64,000 nucleotides of DNA from Burkholderiales bacterium. Its GTDB lineage: Bacteria > Pseudomonadota > Gammaproteobacteria > Burkholderiales > Burkholderiaceae_C. The notes under the pieces are model-generated. The model was not told the DNA's origin. It made no database searches and saw only the letters and a list, made by a program, of their open reading frames with translations. The DNA lies in contig JAJUGJ010000003.1 of the NCBI GenBank assembly GCA_029268225.1, forward strand, positions 62,001-126,000, in the 5' to 3' direction. Positions 1 through 10,600 of this stretch are shown piece by piece. A program made the translations under genes and the position numbers. How positions within the stretch are numbered: position 1 is the stretch's first letter; every line of letters begins with the position of its first letter.

Positions 1-983
1 GTGGGCGTGAGCCTGATCGGGAATGGGATTTGCGCCATTCGCCCGTGAAACAGCAATTTTTCAAGGAAAAGTTTTTCACTTATCGAGGCAAGTTCGTGCA
101 CTGCAACCCGGATGCATGGGGGGCGTTGGCGGCATTCAGGCCCGACGTGGTGATCACGAGCGGATTCAACCCAACGTTCTTGGTGGCCTACTTGTATGCA
201 CGTTGGCATGGAGCGCATCACATCGCGATGACCGATGGAACCGCGACGACCGAGGCAAGCTTGTCAGCCGTGCATCGGTTTGTGCGTCGGCGTGTGTATG
301 CCGGCACGTCGGCTTTCATTGGGGCCAGTTTGGGCTCGTTTGAGCTCTACCGGTCTTATGGCATTGCGGATGCCAAGATATTCCAGTCTCACTTGTGTGC
401 CAACAACGATGACTATGTGGGCGTGTCAGAGCAGGTGAGCAAAACCCACGACTTTGTTTTTAGTGGGCGCTTCGTACCTGGCAAGAACCCCTTATTTGCC
501 TTGGAGGTGGCTCAGGCCGTGGCGCGGCGTTTGGGTCGCCAGATGAGCATCTTGTTGCTCGGCTCTGGTGAGATGGCCGATGAGATGCGCAAGGTGGCCG
601 ATGGCATGGCCACGGAGGTGAGCGCCACGTTTGCGGGCTTTGTGAAGCAGGCTCAGTTGCCGAGCTTGTATGCGTCAGCCAGGATTTTGCTGTTTCCTAC
701 GCAGTTGGACACCTGGGGTGTGGTGGCCAATGAGGCTTGCGCGGCAGGTTTGCCTGTGGTGGTGACGCCGATGGCAGGTGTGGCCGGCGAGTTGGTGGTG
801 CATGAGGACAATGGTTATGTCTTGCCCTTGGCTCTGAAAGCCTGGGTGGACGCTTGCGTCGCCCTGTTGACCCGGCCCACGCTGTATGCGCAGTTTGCGC
901 AACGCAGCGTGGAGCGAGTCAAACCCTACACCTACCGGAATGCGGCAGAGGGCATTTATGAGGCGGTGCTCAGTACTCGTTGA
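1..983 (+). CDS. Glycosyltransferase family 4 (GT-B), 5' end missing
   Basis: The reading frame is open from the first complete codon (base 3) to the stop at 983, so the true start lies left of the window. The part seen (326 residues) has a GT-B C-terminal half: a strand-rich sugar-nucleotide domain starting with FVFSGRFVPGKNP (about bases 456-494), then a loop with LGSGEM, and the donor-binding helix region LDTWGVVANEACAAG (about 705-749). That last part corresponds to the EX7E motif, with Asp in place of the first Glu. GT4 enzymes move sugars from nucleotide donors in the cytoplasm, here probably to a polysaccharide or lipid-linked intermediate. It converges with epsG and the stops overlap by 14 bases, which fits an exopolysaccharide cluster extending to the left. 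Donor and acceptor cannot be told. Confidence 0.85.
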   Translation, partial: GREPDREWDLRHSPVKQQFFKEKFFTYRGKFVHCNPDAWGALAAFRPDVVITSGFNPTFLVAYLYARWHGAHHIAMTDGTATTEASLSAVHRFVRRRVYAGTSAFIGASLGSFELYRSYGIADAKIFQSHLCANNDDYVGVSEQVSKTHDFVFSGRFVPGKNPLFALEVAQAVARRLGRQMSILLLGSGEMADEMRKVADGMATEVSATFAGFVKQAQLPSLYASARILLFPTQLDTWGVVANEACAAGLPVVVTPMAGVAGELVVHEDNGYVLPLALKAWVDACVALLTRPTLYAQFAQRSVERVKPYTYRNAAEGIYEAVLSTR

Positions 984-1893
984 GGATGGTGCCCACCACC
1001 CGAGTTGAACTCATGGAGACGGTGCCCAGCAGGCTCTGCATGGCGGCGACGCCGGTGTGATTGCGACGCGCAAGCATCAGGGCCGCACCACATTTGGCCG
1101 CCACGACGGCACTGTCGGCCCCACTGGCGGCAGCGGGTGTGTCCACGATGATGCGATCGAATTTGGTGCGCAGTTCACGAATCAGCAGTTCGAATGCGGG
1201 CCGCTCCAGCAGTTCGAGGGGGTTGGGGGGCGTACCACCGACCGGCAGGATGAAGAGGTTGTTCAGGTCTGGAACGGACTGGATCACGTTGGTGGCCGCA
1301 CGACCTGACAGCACGGCTGAAAGACCTGCACCACGGTATTCCATGTTGAACACCTCGTGCAAGCGGGGGTTGCGCATGTCGGCGTCAATCAGCAGCGTGC
1401 GGCCAGGCAACTGGGAAAACGCCACAGCCAGGTTGGCGGCGAAGAAGGTTTTGCCATCTCCACTTTCCGGGCTGAGCACAGCGAGAGCATGGCGCGGACC
1501 CTCGTCGCTGTACATCTTCATGATCAGGTGACTGCGGATGCTGCGGAACGCCTCGGCCTGCTCGGAGAACGGCCGTGTGGCCACCACGAGTTCGGCGTTG
1601 AGACTCGTGCGGCTTTCGTTGGCGTAGGGGTAGTGGAATTGTTGAGCCAGTGCCCACAGGACATCGTCGCTATTGGCCAGACCCAGGGCTACGGCCGCCT
1701 CACCAAAACGGACACCGTTGTCCCGCTGGTAAGCGAGGATTTGCTCGATTTGCTCGGTGTTGAGGTTGTTGGCCTGACGAATGATGTCGCCAATGGATTG
1801 TTCGCGTGAGAAGTGCTGCGTGTCCTGGAATTCGGCGCTGGGGTCAGGTTGGAATGGCGCAGATTGCGAAGGCTGGAACGATGGGTGATTCAT
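970..1893 (-). CDS. epsG: EpsG-like chain-length tyrosine kinase (BY-kinase)
   Basis: A cytoplasmic P-loop kinase that partners a Wzz-like chain-length protein in exopolysaccharide assembly. Read from the ATG at 1893 (307 residues), it has an N-terminal helical region resembling the GspE N-terminal fold (about 45-95), Walker A SPESGDGKT (141-149), Walker A' LLIDADMR (167-174) and Walker B IIVDTP (248-253). A longer frame starts further upstream, but the 1893 start sits 10 bases after the epsF stop, with GAGG just before it. The protein ends in NEY with only one C-terminal tyrosine, not the tyrosine cluster that classic BY-kinases autophosphorylate. The gene order epsD-epsF-epsG matches exosortase-linked EPS clusters such as the methanolan locus. 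It is the last gene of this operon. Confidence 0.88.
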   Translation of the reverse strand: MNHPSFQPSQSAPFQPDPSAEFQDTQHFSREQSIGDIIRQANNLNTEQIEQILAYQRDNGVRFGEAAVALGLANSDDVLWALAQQFHYPYANESRTSLNAELVVATRPFSEQAEAFRSIRSHLIMKMYSDEGPRHALAVLSPESGDGKTFFAANLAVAFSQLPGRTLLIDADMRNPRLHEVFNMEYRGAGLSAVLSGRAATNVIQSVPDLNNLFILPVGGTPPNPLELLERPAFELLIRELRTKFDRIIVDTPAAASGADSAVVAAKCGAALMLARRNHTGVAAMQSLLGTVSMSSTRVVGTILNEY

Positions 1894-1903
1894 GGTGCTT
1901 GCC

Positions 1904-3349
1904 TCAGGCCGTCTCGACACGCTTGACGTTGGTGGAAATCGCACTGAAGGATCCGGCGCGTTTGGACTTTTTCAGCCAGGGAAGCCGAGCCTGATATTTG
2001 GACGGGGTGGAGGAGGGGATGACGCCGATCACGGGCAACTCCAGCACGTCCACCAGGTCGAACGGGCTGCGCACACGACGATCAAGCAGTTCAACACCCA
2101 AAACGGCGATGAGGGAGAGCAGGGCGCCCAGGATGATGGCCAGGCCCAGATTGAGCATCAGCTTGGGTGAGGAGGGCGAGGTGGGTTCTCCTGCAGCGCT
2201 GAGCAATACAACGCCAGACTGGCTGTTGTTGCTTTCCAGATTGGTCTGACTTAGGCGCAATTGAATTGCATCGTACACGCGTTGCGCGCTATCGACCTCA
2301 CGTTCCAGCACGGCCAAGCGTGAGCGCTCTTCCTTCATGCGCATGAGCTTGGCACGCTGGGCCTCGTAGGCGGCGTTGGCGGCAGCCTCGCGCGAACTGT
2401 TGATGTCGTCGTTGGAGGCGACGCTGTTGGTGACGCGCCCGGTTTCGGCTGAAATACGGCTGCGCAATGAGGAGATGCTAGCCTTCAATTCGATGACCTG
2501 GGGGTGGTTGTCTCCCATGCGCTCGGAGAGTTGATTGAGGTTGGCTTCTTGGGTACTGAGTTGGTTCTTGAGGCTCGACACTACGGCGTTGTTCAGCACC
2601 TCGGCACTTTGGTCGGGGCTCAGACGTGCCTGACGGCTGCGGTTGGCCGATTCAATGCGTAGCGCTTTGAGGGCCACCAGTTGTTGCGACAAATCGTTGA
2701 GTCGAATGGTCTCGACGTCCATACGTTCGTCGGTGGCCAGGATGTCGGTTTGCTTTTGTGCTTCGCTCAGTGCGAGCTGCGCGCGTTCCAGCTTGTCGCG
2801 GGCCAGCTTTGCGCGTTCTTCGAAAAAGTCGGCGTATTGGCGAGCCGGATCAACGCGCAGTTGCGTACTCGATTCGATATAGGCGCGAGCGAAGGCATTT
2901 GCCATGGCAGCCGCGAAGGCTGGATCGCTGCCTTCGTAGACGATGTCAATGACGTTGGAGTCGCGCGATGGTTGGATTTCGAGGCTCTTGCCCAGTATGG
3001 TGGCAAGCCAGTCTTCGTAGGAGCCACGTTCCTGGGTCTCTTTGGCCCAGCGTGCGCGCATTTCGGTAGATTGCTCCATACCGGTCAGTCGCACAACGCG
3101 CAGTGCCACACGCTTGCTGTTGATGATGTCAACCTGCGTGGCGATGTGGCTAGTAGGGGTGGCGCCGAGGCTGCTGCTGGTGGCCGATACCGGATCAGGC
3201 CGCATGTCTACCATGACGCTGGCCGACGCCTTGTAGGACTTCGGCCAGATCAGGCTGAGTATGACCGTGACTGTGACAATCGTCAGAAAAATGGCAGAAG
3301 CCAGAATCCAGCGGGCTCTGACAATGCGTAGGAATTGATCGAAGGTCAT
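1904..3349 (-). CDS. epsF: EpsF-like chain length determinant (Wzz/PCP family)
   Basis: An inner-membrane polysaccharide co-polymerase controlling polymer length and export. The 481-residue protein has the PCP layout: a first membrane segment near residues 14-34, a Wzz domain, a long periplasmic helical region rich in coiled-coil heptads (about 165-370), and a second membrane segment near 417-440 followed by a short cytoplasmic tail. Splitting the kinase (epsG, next gene) from the co-polymerase is usual in Proteobacteria of this type. The ATG at 3349 is well placed, and 64 bases separate it from epsD. The EpsF assignment rests on the combination with EpsD and EpsG; Wzz/PCP membership is clear from sequence. 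Confidence 0.88.
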   Translation of the reverse strand: MTFDQFLRIVRARWILASAIFLTIVTVTVILSLIWPKSYKASASVMVDMRPDPVSATSSSLGATPTSHIATQVDIINSKRVALRVVRLTGMEQSTEMRARWAKETQERGSYEDWLATILGKSLEIQPSRDSNVIDIVYEGSDPAFAAAMANAFARAYIESSTQLRVDPARQYADFFEERAKLARDKLERAQLALSEAQKQTDILATDERMDVETIRLNDLSQQLVALKALRIESANRSRQARLSPDQSAEVLNNAVVSSLKNQLSTQEANLNQLSERMGDNHPQVIELKASISSLRSRISAETGRVTNSVASNDDINSSREAAANAAYEAQRAKLMRMKEERSRLAVLEREVDSAQRVYDAIQLRLSQTNLESNNSQSGVVLLSAAGEPTSPSSPKLMLNLGLAIILGALLSLIAVLGVELLDRRVRSPFDLVDVLELPVIGVIPSSTPSKYQARLPWLKKSKRAGSFSAISTNVKRVETA

Positions 3350-3413
3350 GGTTGGTCAACGGGCGTGGGAACGCGATGCAGCATGGCGGGTGTGGAGAGG
3401 CGGCGAGCCACGG

Positions 3414-4418
3414 TCACTTCAAGCCCGAGAGGCCTTTGCTCAAGGATGCGGGATCGATGCTGGTAGAGGCAGCCGGTTCAGCCGTGGGCGGAGTGATAGC
3501 TGTTGTGGCTGCGGAGGCTGGGCCTGATGCCGCAGCAGCAGGCTTGTTCGCAAACTTGCCAACGTACTCTATCTTGGCGGCTTCGCGCAGGTTCTTCATT
3601 TCCTTGGTCGCGAAGTCGCGACGGCGCTGGGCAGTGAGGTACTGTTCAATGGCTGGCTTGGCTTGATCGAAGCTGACGGGCTGCGATTTGGATGCTACAA
3701 CCAACAGGGCCTTCAAGCCGTCGCTGCCTGTGATGTAGAGGGCTTCTCCATCGCTGACCTTGCTCAGCGGGTCGATGATGCCCAGTGGCAGGCCTTCGGC
3801 TGCCTGTGTGATTTGGTTGGCATTGAACTTGATGCCGCTGGCTTTGAGTACCTCCACAAACTGGACGGTGCCACGAGTGGCTTTCAGTTGTTCCATCAGG
3901 GGCTGGATTTGCTCCTTGGTCCCAGGGACCGTGAACTCTTGTAGCGCATACACCTTGCGTTGCGAGAACAGTGCGGGGTTCTCGTCGTAGTACTTGCGGA
4001 TCTCTTCAGCCGTGGGGGTGCCTGCGCCCGCCGCTGCGGCTTTCTCCAGGTAGGTGCGTGCCAGGATGCTGCGGCGGGTGGCCTCCAGCATTTGCACGAC
4101 CTGAGGATCGCGGTCGAGCTTTTGCTCTTCCGCTTTGGCCACCGCCAGTTGCTGGTCAATCAGGCTTTCGAGCACCTGGTGGCTGGCGGCTTCGGCCTGC
4201 TCGGGTTTCAGTCCGGGTTGGCGCGACAGCACCTGGTTGATCTGGTGCACCGTGATTTCGCTGCCATCGACGCGTGCGGCCGCCTGGGTGGCCTTGCCTT
4301 CTCCCGAGGCGGACTTGTCGCCACAACCTGCCACCAGGGCGGCAGCGACGACGACAGGCAGCAGCGCCATCGATCGGATGGAGCGTTGGCGGGCAATGGC
4401 TTGCAGGCGATGGGTCAT
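3414..4418 (-). CDS. epsD: EpsD-like peptidyl-prolyl isomerase lipoprotein
   Basis: A SurA/PpiC-type periplasmic folding factor of the EpsD group found in exosortase-linked exopolysaccharide loci. The 334-residue protein starts with a basic, then hydrophobic leader ending in a lipobox (LVAGC, Cys at about 33), so it should be a lipoprotein. A SurA-N-like helical region follows (HQINQVLSRQPG, then EAASHQVLESLIDQQLAV), then an isomerase-like region that is only loosely conserved, and a low-complexity Ala/Pro/Thr C-terminus. It is the first gene of epsD-epsF-epsG. The 182 bases between it and the glnE stop probably hold the operon promoter, but I could not pick out a convincing -35/-10 pair there. 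Confidence 0.85.
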   Translation of the reverse strand: MTHRLQAIARQRSIRSMALLPVVVAAALVAGCGDKSASGEGKATQAAARVDGSEITVHQINQVLSRQPGLKPEQAEAASHQVLESLIDQQLAVAKAEEQKLDRDPQVVQMLEATRRSILARTYLEKAAAAGAGTPTAEEIRKYYDENPALFSQRKVYALQEFTVPGTKEQIQPLMEQLKATRGTVQFVEVLKASGIKFNANQITQAAEGLPLGIIDPLSKVSDGEALYITGSDGLKALLVVASKSQPVSFDQAKPAIEQYLTAQRRRDFATKEMKNLREAAKIEYVGKFANKPAAAASGPASAATTAITPPTAEPAASTSIDPASLSKGLSGLK

Positions 4419-4600
4419 GGTGTGGCAGGAGTGATCAAGTCAAGGTGGGAACCAGAACGGGTGCACGCGTTCTTTTGCGTCACCGGTGAATGATCACGCA
4501 GGGAAGGGGTGAGTTCCCTGGGGTTTTCTCCTGCCGCTCACATGGGGGGCTGGGCCTGTTGTGCCGCCGTGACAGTGCTAGTCCAGCCCACTGGCTGTCA

Positions 4601-7492
4601 TCAATGACCTGGGAACACGGCTTGCCACAGTGCCAATACCGCCTCGCGATGGGGGGCTGCGGTGGCCAGCGCCTCATCTCTCAATTTGGTGCTGGCATCG
4701 TCCAGCCGCGCGCGGTGCTGGATGCGGCGCAGTTCGCGGTAGGCCTGTCCGGCAGCATGGCCGACGCCTGGGGGCAGCAAGCCGGCGTCTTCGGCGCGTT
4801 GCAGCAAGGCGATGTTGCCGACGTTGTCCAGCAAGGCCGGGTGCGCATGGCTGTGGGTCAGCACCAGGTACTGCACGGCAAATTCCACGTCGATCATGCC
4901 GCCGCGGCTGTGTTTGATGTCGAACTGGTCGGCTGGGCAGGCGTGGGCTTCGCGCAGGCGCTCGCGCATGGCGATGACTTCGTCGCGCAGGGCCACCGGG
5001 TCACGCTCGGAGGACAGGACGCTGCGGCGAGTGGTTTCGAAGCGTTCGGCCAGGGCCAATTCGCCGGCACACCAGCGCGCACGGCTCAGCGCCTGGTGTT
5101 CCCAGGTCCAGGCGGTGTTGCTGCCGCGCTGGCGCTGATAGTCGTCGAAGGCGTGGAAGCTGGTGACCAACAGGCCGGAGTTGCCATTCGGGCGCAGCGC
5201 GGTGTCGATGTCGAACAGCTCGCCCGCCGAGGTGCGCAGGGTCAGCCAGGTGACCAATTTGCGGGCAAACAGCAGGTAGGCGTCGATGGCGCTGGGGGTG
5301 TCCGGGCCGGCCTGCGGGTCAGGTGCATCCTGGGTTTCGTCGAAGAGGAAGACGACGTCCAGGTCGCTGCCATAGCCCAGTTCCTTGCCGCCGAGCTTGC
5401 CGTAGGCGATGACAGCAAAGTGAGGCTGGCGACCCACGGCGTAGCGGCCTTGCTTGCCCGGGCGTTGCTGGAGGTAGCTCCACGCCCACTTGATGGTGAC
5501 GGCCAAGGTGGCGTCGGCCAGGGCGGAGAGGTCGTCGGCCACCTGCTCGACGGTGAGCGTGCCCTCGACGTCGCGCACCAGGGTGCGGAACACTTCGGCG
5601 TGGTGGGCGCGACGCAGCGTGTCGAGCAAGGCTTCTTCGTCGGCCTGACCCGCGCGAACCCAGGCGGTGTGGCGGTCTTCGAGGTCGCGCTGGTAGGCCG
5701 CAGCGTCAAAACGGCTGTCCAGCAGGCGCGGGTCGGCCAACTCGTCGATGACACCGGGGTGTCGCAGCAGGTACTGCATGGGCCACTTGGCCAGGCCCAG
5801 CAGGCGCAACAGGCGGTTGAGCACCTCGGGGCGTTCGTCGAGCAGGGCCAGGTAGCTGTCGCGGCGCAGCAGGGGTGTCAGCCAGTCCACAAAGTGGCGC
5901 ACGGTGTCGGTACTCATGCACGGCGCGCCGTCCGGGCCCTCGGGGGCGTCCAGGGCGGCCTTGGTGGCGCGGCCAATCAGTTTGGCCAGACGCAGCTTGG
6001 CCGCATCGGACAGCAAGGCGACCTTGCTGTGCAGGGCGAACTGGCGTACGTGTGGCGCCAGGTCTTCCGGCAATTTGGCGAGGAACTCTTCGCTGTCCAC
6101 GGGCAGCGGTGGCCCACCACAGCCCTTGCAGCCGTTGGCTTTGGGATCGCGGCCGTCGTGGAGCAGGGCATCGAATTCGGTGGCCACAAACTCGCGCACA
6201 TTGCACAGGGCTTCGAGCATCTGGCAGGTGCTGGAGCGACACTCGGGGCGGTCGGCGCTACCTTGTTCGCGGGGGAGGATCCCCAGGCTGTTGGCGATCC
6301 AGGCGAGGTCGGCATCCTCAGTGGGCAGCATGTGGGTCTGCTGGTCGTCGAGGAACTGGATGCGGTGCTCGATGCGGCGCAGGAAGGTATAAGCCTCGGC
6401 CAGTTTCTCGGCCTTGTCGGCGGGAATCAGGCCGCGGGCCGCCAAGCGGGGCAAGGCCTTGAGCGTGGAGCGGGTGCGGATTTCCGGGAACTGGCCGCCG
6501 CGTACCACCTGCAGCAATTGCACGGTGAATTCGATCTCGCGGATACCGCCGCGAGCCAGTTTGACGTCGTTGGCACGCTCGGGGCGGCCAGCGGCGCGGC
6601 GGGTGGCCTCGTCACGGATTTTGCGGTGCAGTTGCCGCAGCCCTTCGAACACGCCGTAGTCAAGATAACGGCGGAACACGAAAGGCATGACCAGGTCGCG
6701 CAGGGCGAGGGCACGCTGGTGGTGTTCGCCGCCGGGCATGGCGCGCCGGGGGGCGATGATGCGGCTCTTGAGCCAGGCAAAGCGTTCCCATTCGCGGCCC
6801 TGAACGAGGAAATACTCCTCCAGCATCCCCATGCTGACCACGGAGGGGCCGGAGTTGCCGTTGGGGCGCAGGGCGAGGTCAACGCGGAAGACGAAGCCGT
6901 CTTCGGTGGTGTCGCCGATCAGGGTGGACAGCCGGCGGGCCACCTGGCTGAAGTATTCATGGGCGGTGATGCGACCGCGCACCACGCCGCCGTCTTCGAT
7001 GCCTGTGGTGTGGCCCTCGTCTTCGTAGACGTAGATGAGGTCGATGTCGGACGAAACGTTCAGTTCCCGCCCACCGAGCTTGCCCATGCCAATGACCCAC
7101 ATGTCGATGCGCTGGCCTTGGGCGTCCAGCGGGGCGCCGTGCTTGAGGTCGAGCTCGGCTTCGGCGGCGGCCAGAGCGTGGTCCAGCGTGACTTCAGCCA
7201 GCTCGGTCACGGAGGCGGTGATCTCCAGCATGGGGGCGCCGCCTTCGACGTCCAGGCATGCCAGGCGTTCCATGACGAGGTGGCGGGCCACGCGCAGGGC
7301 CGAGCCCAACTCGCGCCCTTGCTCACGCAGATGGGCGATCAGGGTCGTGATCTCGGCGGTGCGGGGCGTGCCGGGAGCCGTCTGGGCGAACCGGGTGATC
7401 TCGTCGGCGTAGCGGCGGCGGACACGTTGGACGTAGCGGGAGTGGGCCGCAGGGGTGGCGGTGGGTACCGCATCGAATGGGAAATCAATCAT
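4601..7492 (-). CDS. glnE: Bifunctional glutamine synthetase adenylyltransferase/deadenylase
   Basis: GlnE adds AMP to, or removes it from, glutamine synthetase in response to PII signalling. At 963 residues it is close to the E. coli enzyme (946). Both nucleotidyltransferase centres are present: GKLGGRELNVSSDIDLIYVY (about 137-156, deadenylylase half) and GKLGGKELGYGSDLDVVFLF (about 698-717, adenylyltransferase half). Between them lies a Cys-containing stretch: C418, C423 and C430, then a CKGC at 455-458. The start at 7492 faces the yhdP-like gene across 128 bases. A long open frame on the opposite strand is a codon-bias shadow and not a gene. Confidence 0.97.
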   Translation of the reverse strand: MIDFPFDAVPTATPAAHSRYVQRVRRRYADEITRFAQTAPGTPRTAEITTLIAHLREQGRELGSALRVARHLVMERLACLDVEGGAPMLEITASVTELAEVTLDHALAAAEAELDLKHGAPLDAQGQRIDMWVIGMGKLGGRELNVSSDIDLIYVYEDEGHTTGIEDGGVVRGRITAHEYFSQVARRLSTLIGDTTEDGFVFRVDLALRPNGNSGPSVVSMGMLEEYFLVQGREWERFAWLKSRIIAPRRAMPGGEHHQRALALRDLVMPFVFRRYLDYGVFEGLRQLHRKIRDEATRRAAGRPERANDVKLARGGIREIEFTVQLLQVVRGGQFPEIRTRSTLKALPRLAARGLIPADKAEKLAEAYTFLRRIEHRIQFLDDQQTHMLPTEDADLAWIANSLGILPREQGSADRPECRSSTCQMLEALCNVREFVATEFDALLHDGRDPKANGCKGCGGPPLPVDSEEFLAKLPEDLAPHVRQFALHSKVALLSDAAKLRLAKLIGRATKAALDAPEGPDGAPCMSTDTVRHFVDWLTPLLRRDSYLALLDERPEVLNRLLRLLGLAKWPMQYLLRHPGVIDELADPRLLDSRFDAAAYQRDLEDRHTAWVRAGQADEEALLDTLRRAHHAEVFRTLVRDVEGTLTVEQVADDLSALADATLAVTIKWAWSYLQQRPGKQGRYAVGRQPHFAVIAYGKLGGKELGYGSDLDVVFLFDETQDAPDPQAGPDTPSAIDAYLLFARKLVTWLTLRTSAGELFDIDTALRPNGNSGLLVTSFHAFDDYQRQRGSNTAWTWEHQALSRARWCAGELALAERFETTRRSVLSSERDPVALRDEVIAMRERLREAHACPADQFDIKHSRGGMIDVEFAVQYLVLTHSHAHPALLDNVGNIALLQRAEDAGLLPPGVGHAAGQAYRELRRIQHRARLDDASTKLRDEALATAAPHREAVLALWQAVFPGH

Positions 7493-7620
7493 GGACCGTG
7501 TCGCCGGCGAAGAGGTCTGTGCTAGGGTTATCGGTTGTCGATCCCTGGGGCTGTACTGGCAATGGTAGAGCAGCAGTCAGGCCACGTTGTAGGTGGTTCG
7601 ACGGATGAACTGTCTGATCC

Positions 7621-10600
7621 ATGTCTGAAACTCCTGCTTCTCCTGAGCATTCACCGAGCGCTGTGCCCCGGCGACACCATCCCTTGTGGTCCTCTGCCCT
7701 GATCATGGGGCTGGCCACTCGACGCGTGGTCCGCATGGGCTTGAGCTTGATGGGGGCGGTGTTGTTGCTGGCGGCCGTGGCGTGGGCGGTGTTGCTATTT
7801 CAGATTCTGCCCCGTATTGGAGACTGGCGGCAGGACGTTGCCGAACAAGCCACGCGGGCATTAGGGGTGACGGTGCGCATTGGCGCTTTGCAGGGGCATG
7901 CCGATGGCATGTGGCCGGTGCTGAGCCTGCGGCAAGTCGAACTGTTGGACGATCGGGGGCAGGTGGCCTTGTCCTTGCCGGAGGTGTCGGCACGGGTGTC
8001 GTTGGCCACCTTGTCACCTCAGGCGCTGTGGGCGGGCGAGGTGCGTCTGGATCGCCTGGAATTGCTGCGTCCGGATCTGAATGTGCGTCGCGACCGCCAG
8101 GGGCAGTTGCATGTGGCGGGCCTGCGTGTGTCGAGCCAGCCTTCGGGAGCGGATGGCACGTCGGCAGGGGCCGATTGGGTGTTGTCGCAATCCCTCATTC
8201 GGATTCGCGGGGGCAGTGTCCGCTGGACTGACGAGCTCCGCGGCCGTCCCACCTTGCGGCTGCAGGGGGTGGAGGTGGCATTGCGTCATGGCCTTGGGCT
8301 GGGTCGACGCCACCATGAATTGAGCCTGACTGCGACGCCGCCGCCGGAGTTTGGCCAGGCGTTGCGTTTGAACATGCGCATGCGCCAGCCTCTTTGGGCT
8401 TTGGGCGAGCAGGCACGGTGGTGGCAAAGCTGGTGGCCCACGCTCACCCGTCCCAGTCAGTGGCAGCGGTGGACCGGGTCCTGGGTGCTGGACATGCCTC
8501 ATGTGACCGTGCAGACCTTGCAGCGTCACGTGGATCTGCCAGTCGAGGTGCGTGGCGGGCAGGGGGCCGTGCGGGCGGAGCTGAGTTTGCGTGACGGGCG
8601 CCTGGCCGGTGGTGCGCTGCAACTGGCGCTCCAGGGGGTCGATGTGCGCCTGGCGCCGGAGTTGGCGCCACTGAGTTTTCGCCGTCTGACGGGACGCCTG
8701 AGCCTGGATCATCGGGCAGACCAGACCGGGCTGGCATTTGAGCAGCTGGCGTTTGAGCTCACCGATGGACTGTCGTGGCCCGCCAGCGAGGGGCGTTTGG
8801 TGTGGCGGCATGCATCCGACCCCTTGGTGGATGTGGCCAAGGCTTGGCATCAGACGCGTGGTGGCCAGGCGCAGGCAGAGCATCTGGACCTGGCTCTGTT
8901 GGCGCGCGTGGCCGATCGCTTGCCCTTGGCGCTCGCGCACCGTCAACTTTTGCAGGAGCTGGCCCCGCAAGGGGTGGTGTCCGACCTGGATCTGAGCTGG
9001 GAGGGCGCTGCCACCGCGCCTTCGCGCTATCGCGTCAAGGCCCGTGTTCAGGGACTGGGGTTGGCGGAGTCCCGTGAGGGCATGCGACCTGGGCTGGCAC
9101 AGGCGGATGTCATGGTGTCTGCCACCGACGCCGGTGGGCGAGCGGATCTGGCCATGAAGCAGGGGTGGTTGTCGTTTCCTGGCGTGTTCGAGGAGCCCCG
9201 GATTCCGCTGGATCGGCTCGATGCGCGCGTGGAGTGGTCCAGGCAGCCCGGGGGCGGGGGGGCTGCGCCCGCAGACTGGTCCCTGCGCGTGAGCAAAGCC
9301 AGCTTTGCCAACGCGGACGCAGAAGGTGAGCTGGAGGCCTCCTGGCGAACGGCCAAAGCCGGTGAGCGCAATGCTCAGGGGCAGGCCATGTCACATCTGC
9401 CTGGTGTGCTGGACATGACTGGGCGCCTGGCGCGCGGTGAGGCCACCCGGGTGTGGCGCTACCTGCCCTTGAGCATCCCCCCGGATACCCGCGACTACGT
9501 GCGGCAGGCGTTTCGCAGCGGTCACGCGGAGGATGTGACTTTCGAGGTCAAGGGGGATCTGAACGCCTTCCCATTCAAGGACGATGTGGGCGGGCGGTTC
9601 CGTGTACGGGTGCCGGTCCGTCAGGTCGTCATGGACTATGTGCCGCCAGCCTTGATGGGGGTGGCCGCGGACGCGCCCACGGGGTTCTGGCCTGCGTTCA
9701 CCGCCTTGGAGGGCATGCTGCGTTTCGAGGGGCAGCGAATGCTGATCGACAACGCGCGCGCGCAACTCGGCACCATCGGCTCCGGGCGCTTTGCGCTCAA
9801 CGAGGTCTCGGGACGCATCGATGACATGGGCGCTGACGATCCGCACCTGACCATTCAGGGGCGCGGGGCTGGCCCCATGGACGACCTGTTGCGATTCCTG
9901 GCAACGTCGCCGGTCGGTGAGTGGACCGGGGGGGCGCTCAGCGCTGCGCGTGGCAGTGGCAGGGGGGCGTTGCAACTCTCCCTGGACATTCCGCTGAACC
10001 GAGGGGAAGACACCCGCATCCAAGGCCTGGTCACCTTGACGGACAAGGATCAGGCGGGCATGCGACTGAGCCCTGCCATTCCGGCCTTCGCTGCGTTGCG
10101 CGGCACCATTGCGCTCACCGAGTCGAAGCTGGACGTCCAGGCTCGCACCCGTGTCTGGGGGCAGGACATGGTGGTGCAGGGCAAGCGTGGCTCCGACGGT
10201 GTGGTGCGCTTCGCGGCCCGAGGGACCATGTCCGCCGAAGGGCTGAGGCAGGCCCAGGAATACCCTGCTCTGGCTCGCCTGGCCAACCACCTGTCTGGCG
10301 AGACGCCGGTGAGCGTGAGCGTGGCGGCTGGCGCGCGCACCGAGGTCCAGGTGAACGCCAGTCTGCAAGGCATCAGCGCCACACTGCCAGCGCCTCTGAC
10401 CAAGCCAGCCAGTGCCCTGTGGCCCTTGTCGGTGACCTATCGGACCGAGGGGGAGCGTGGTGAGCAGGATGCGATCATCGTGGACGTCGGCAACCCACAG
10501 TCGCTGGCGATGACCCCGGTGGTCATGCCGCGCGTGCGCGTGGACCTGCGTCGCGATGTGAGCGGCGCCGAGGCACGTGTCCTGCGTGGACTCATCAGCC

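Noticed and set aside
4499-4530. A hairpin followed by TTTT on the plus strand between epsD and glnE
   Set aside because: No plus-strand gene ends near it, and on the minus strand there is no T run.
4490-7525. A plus-strand open frame of about 1000 codons opposite glnE
   Set aside because: It is the mirror of a well conserved enzyme on the minus strand; high-GC codon bias keeps the frame free of stops. Its translation is Gly/Val/Gln-rich and has no family look.
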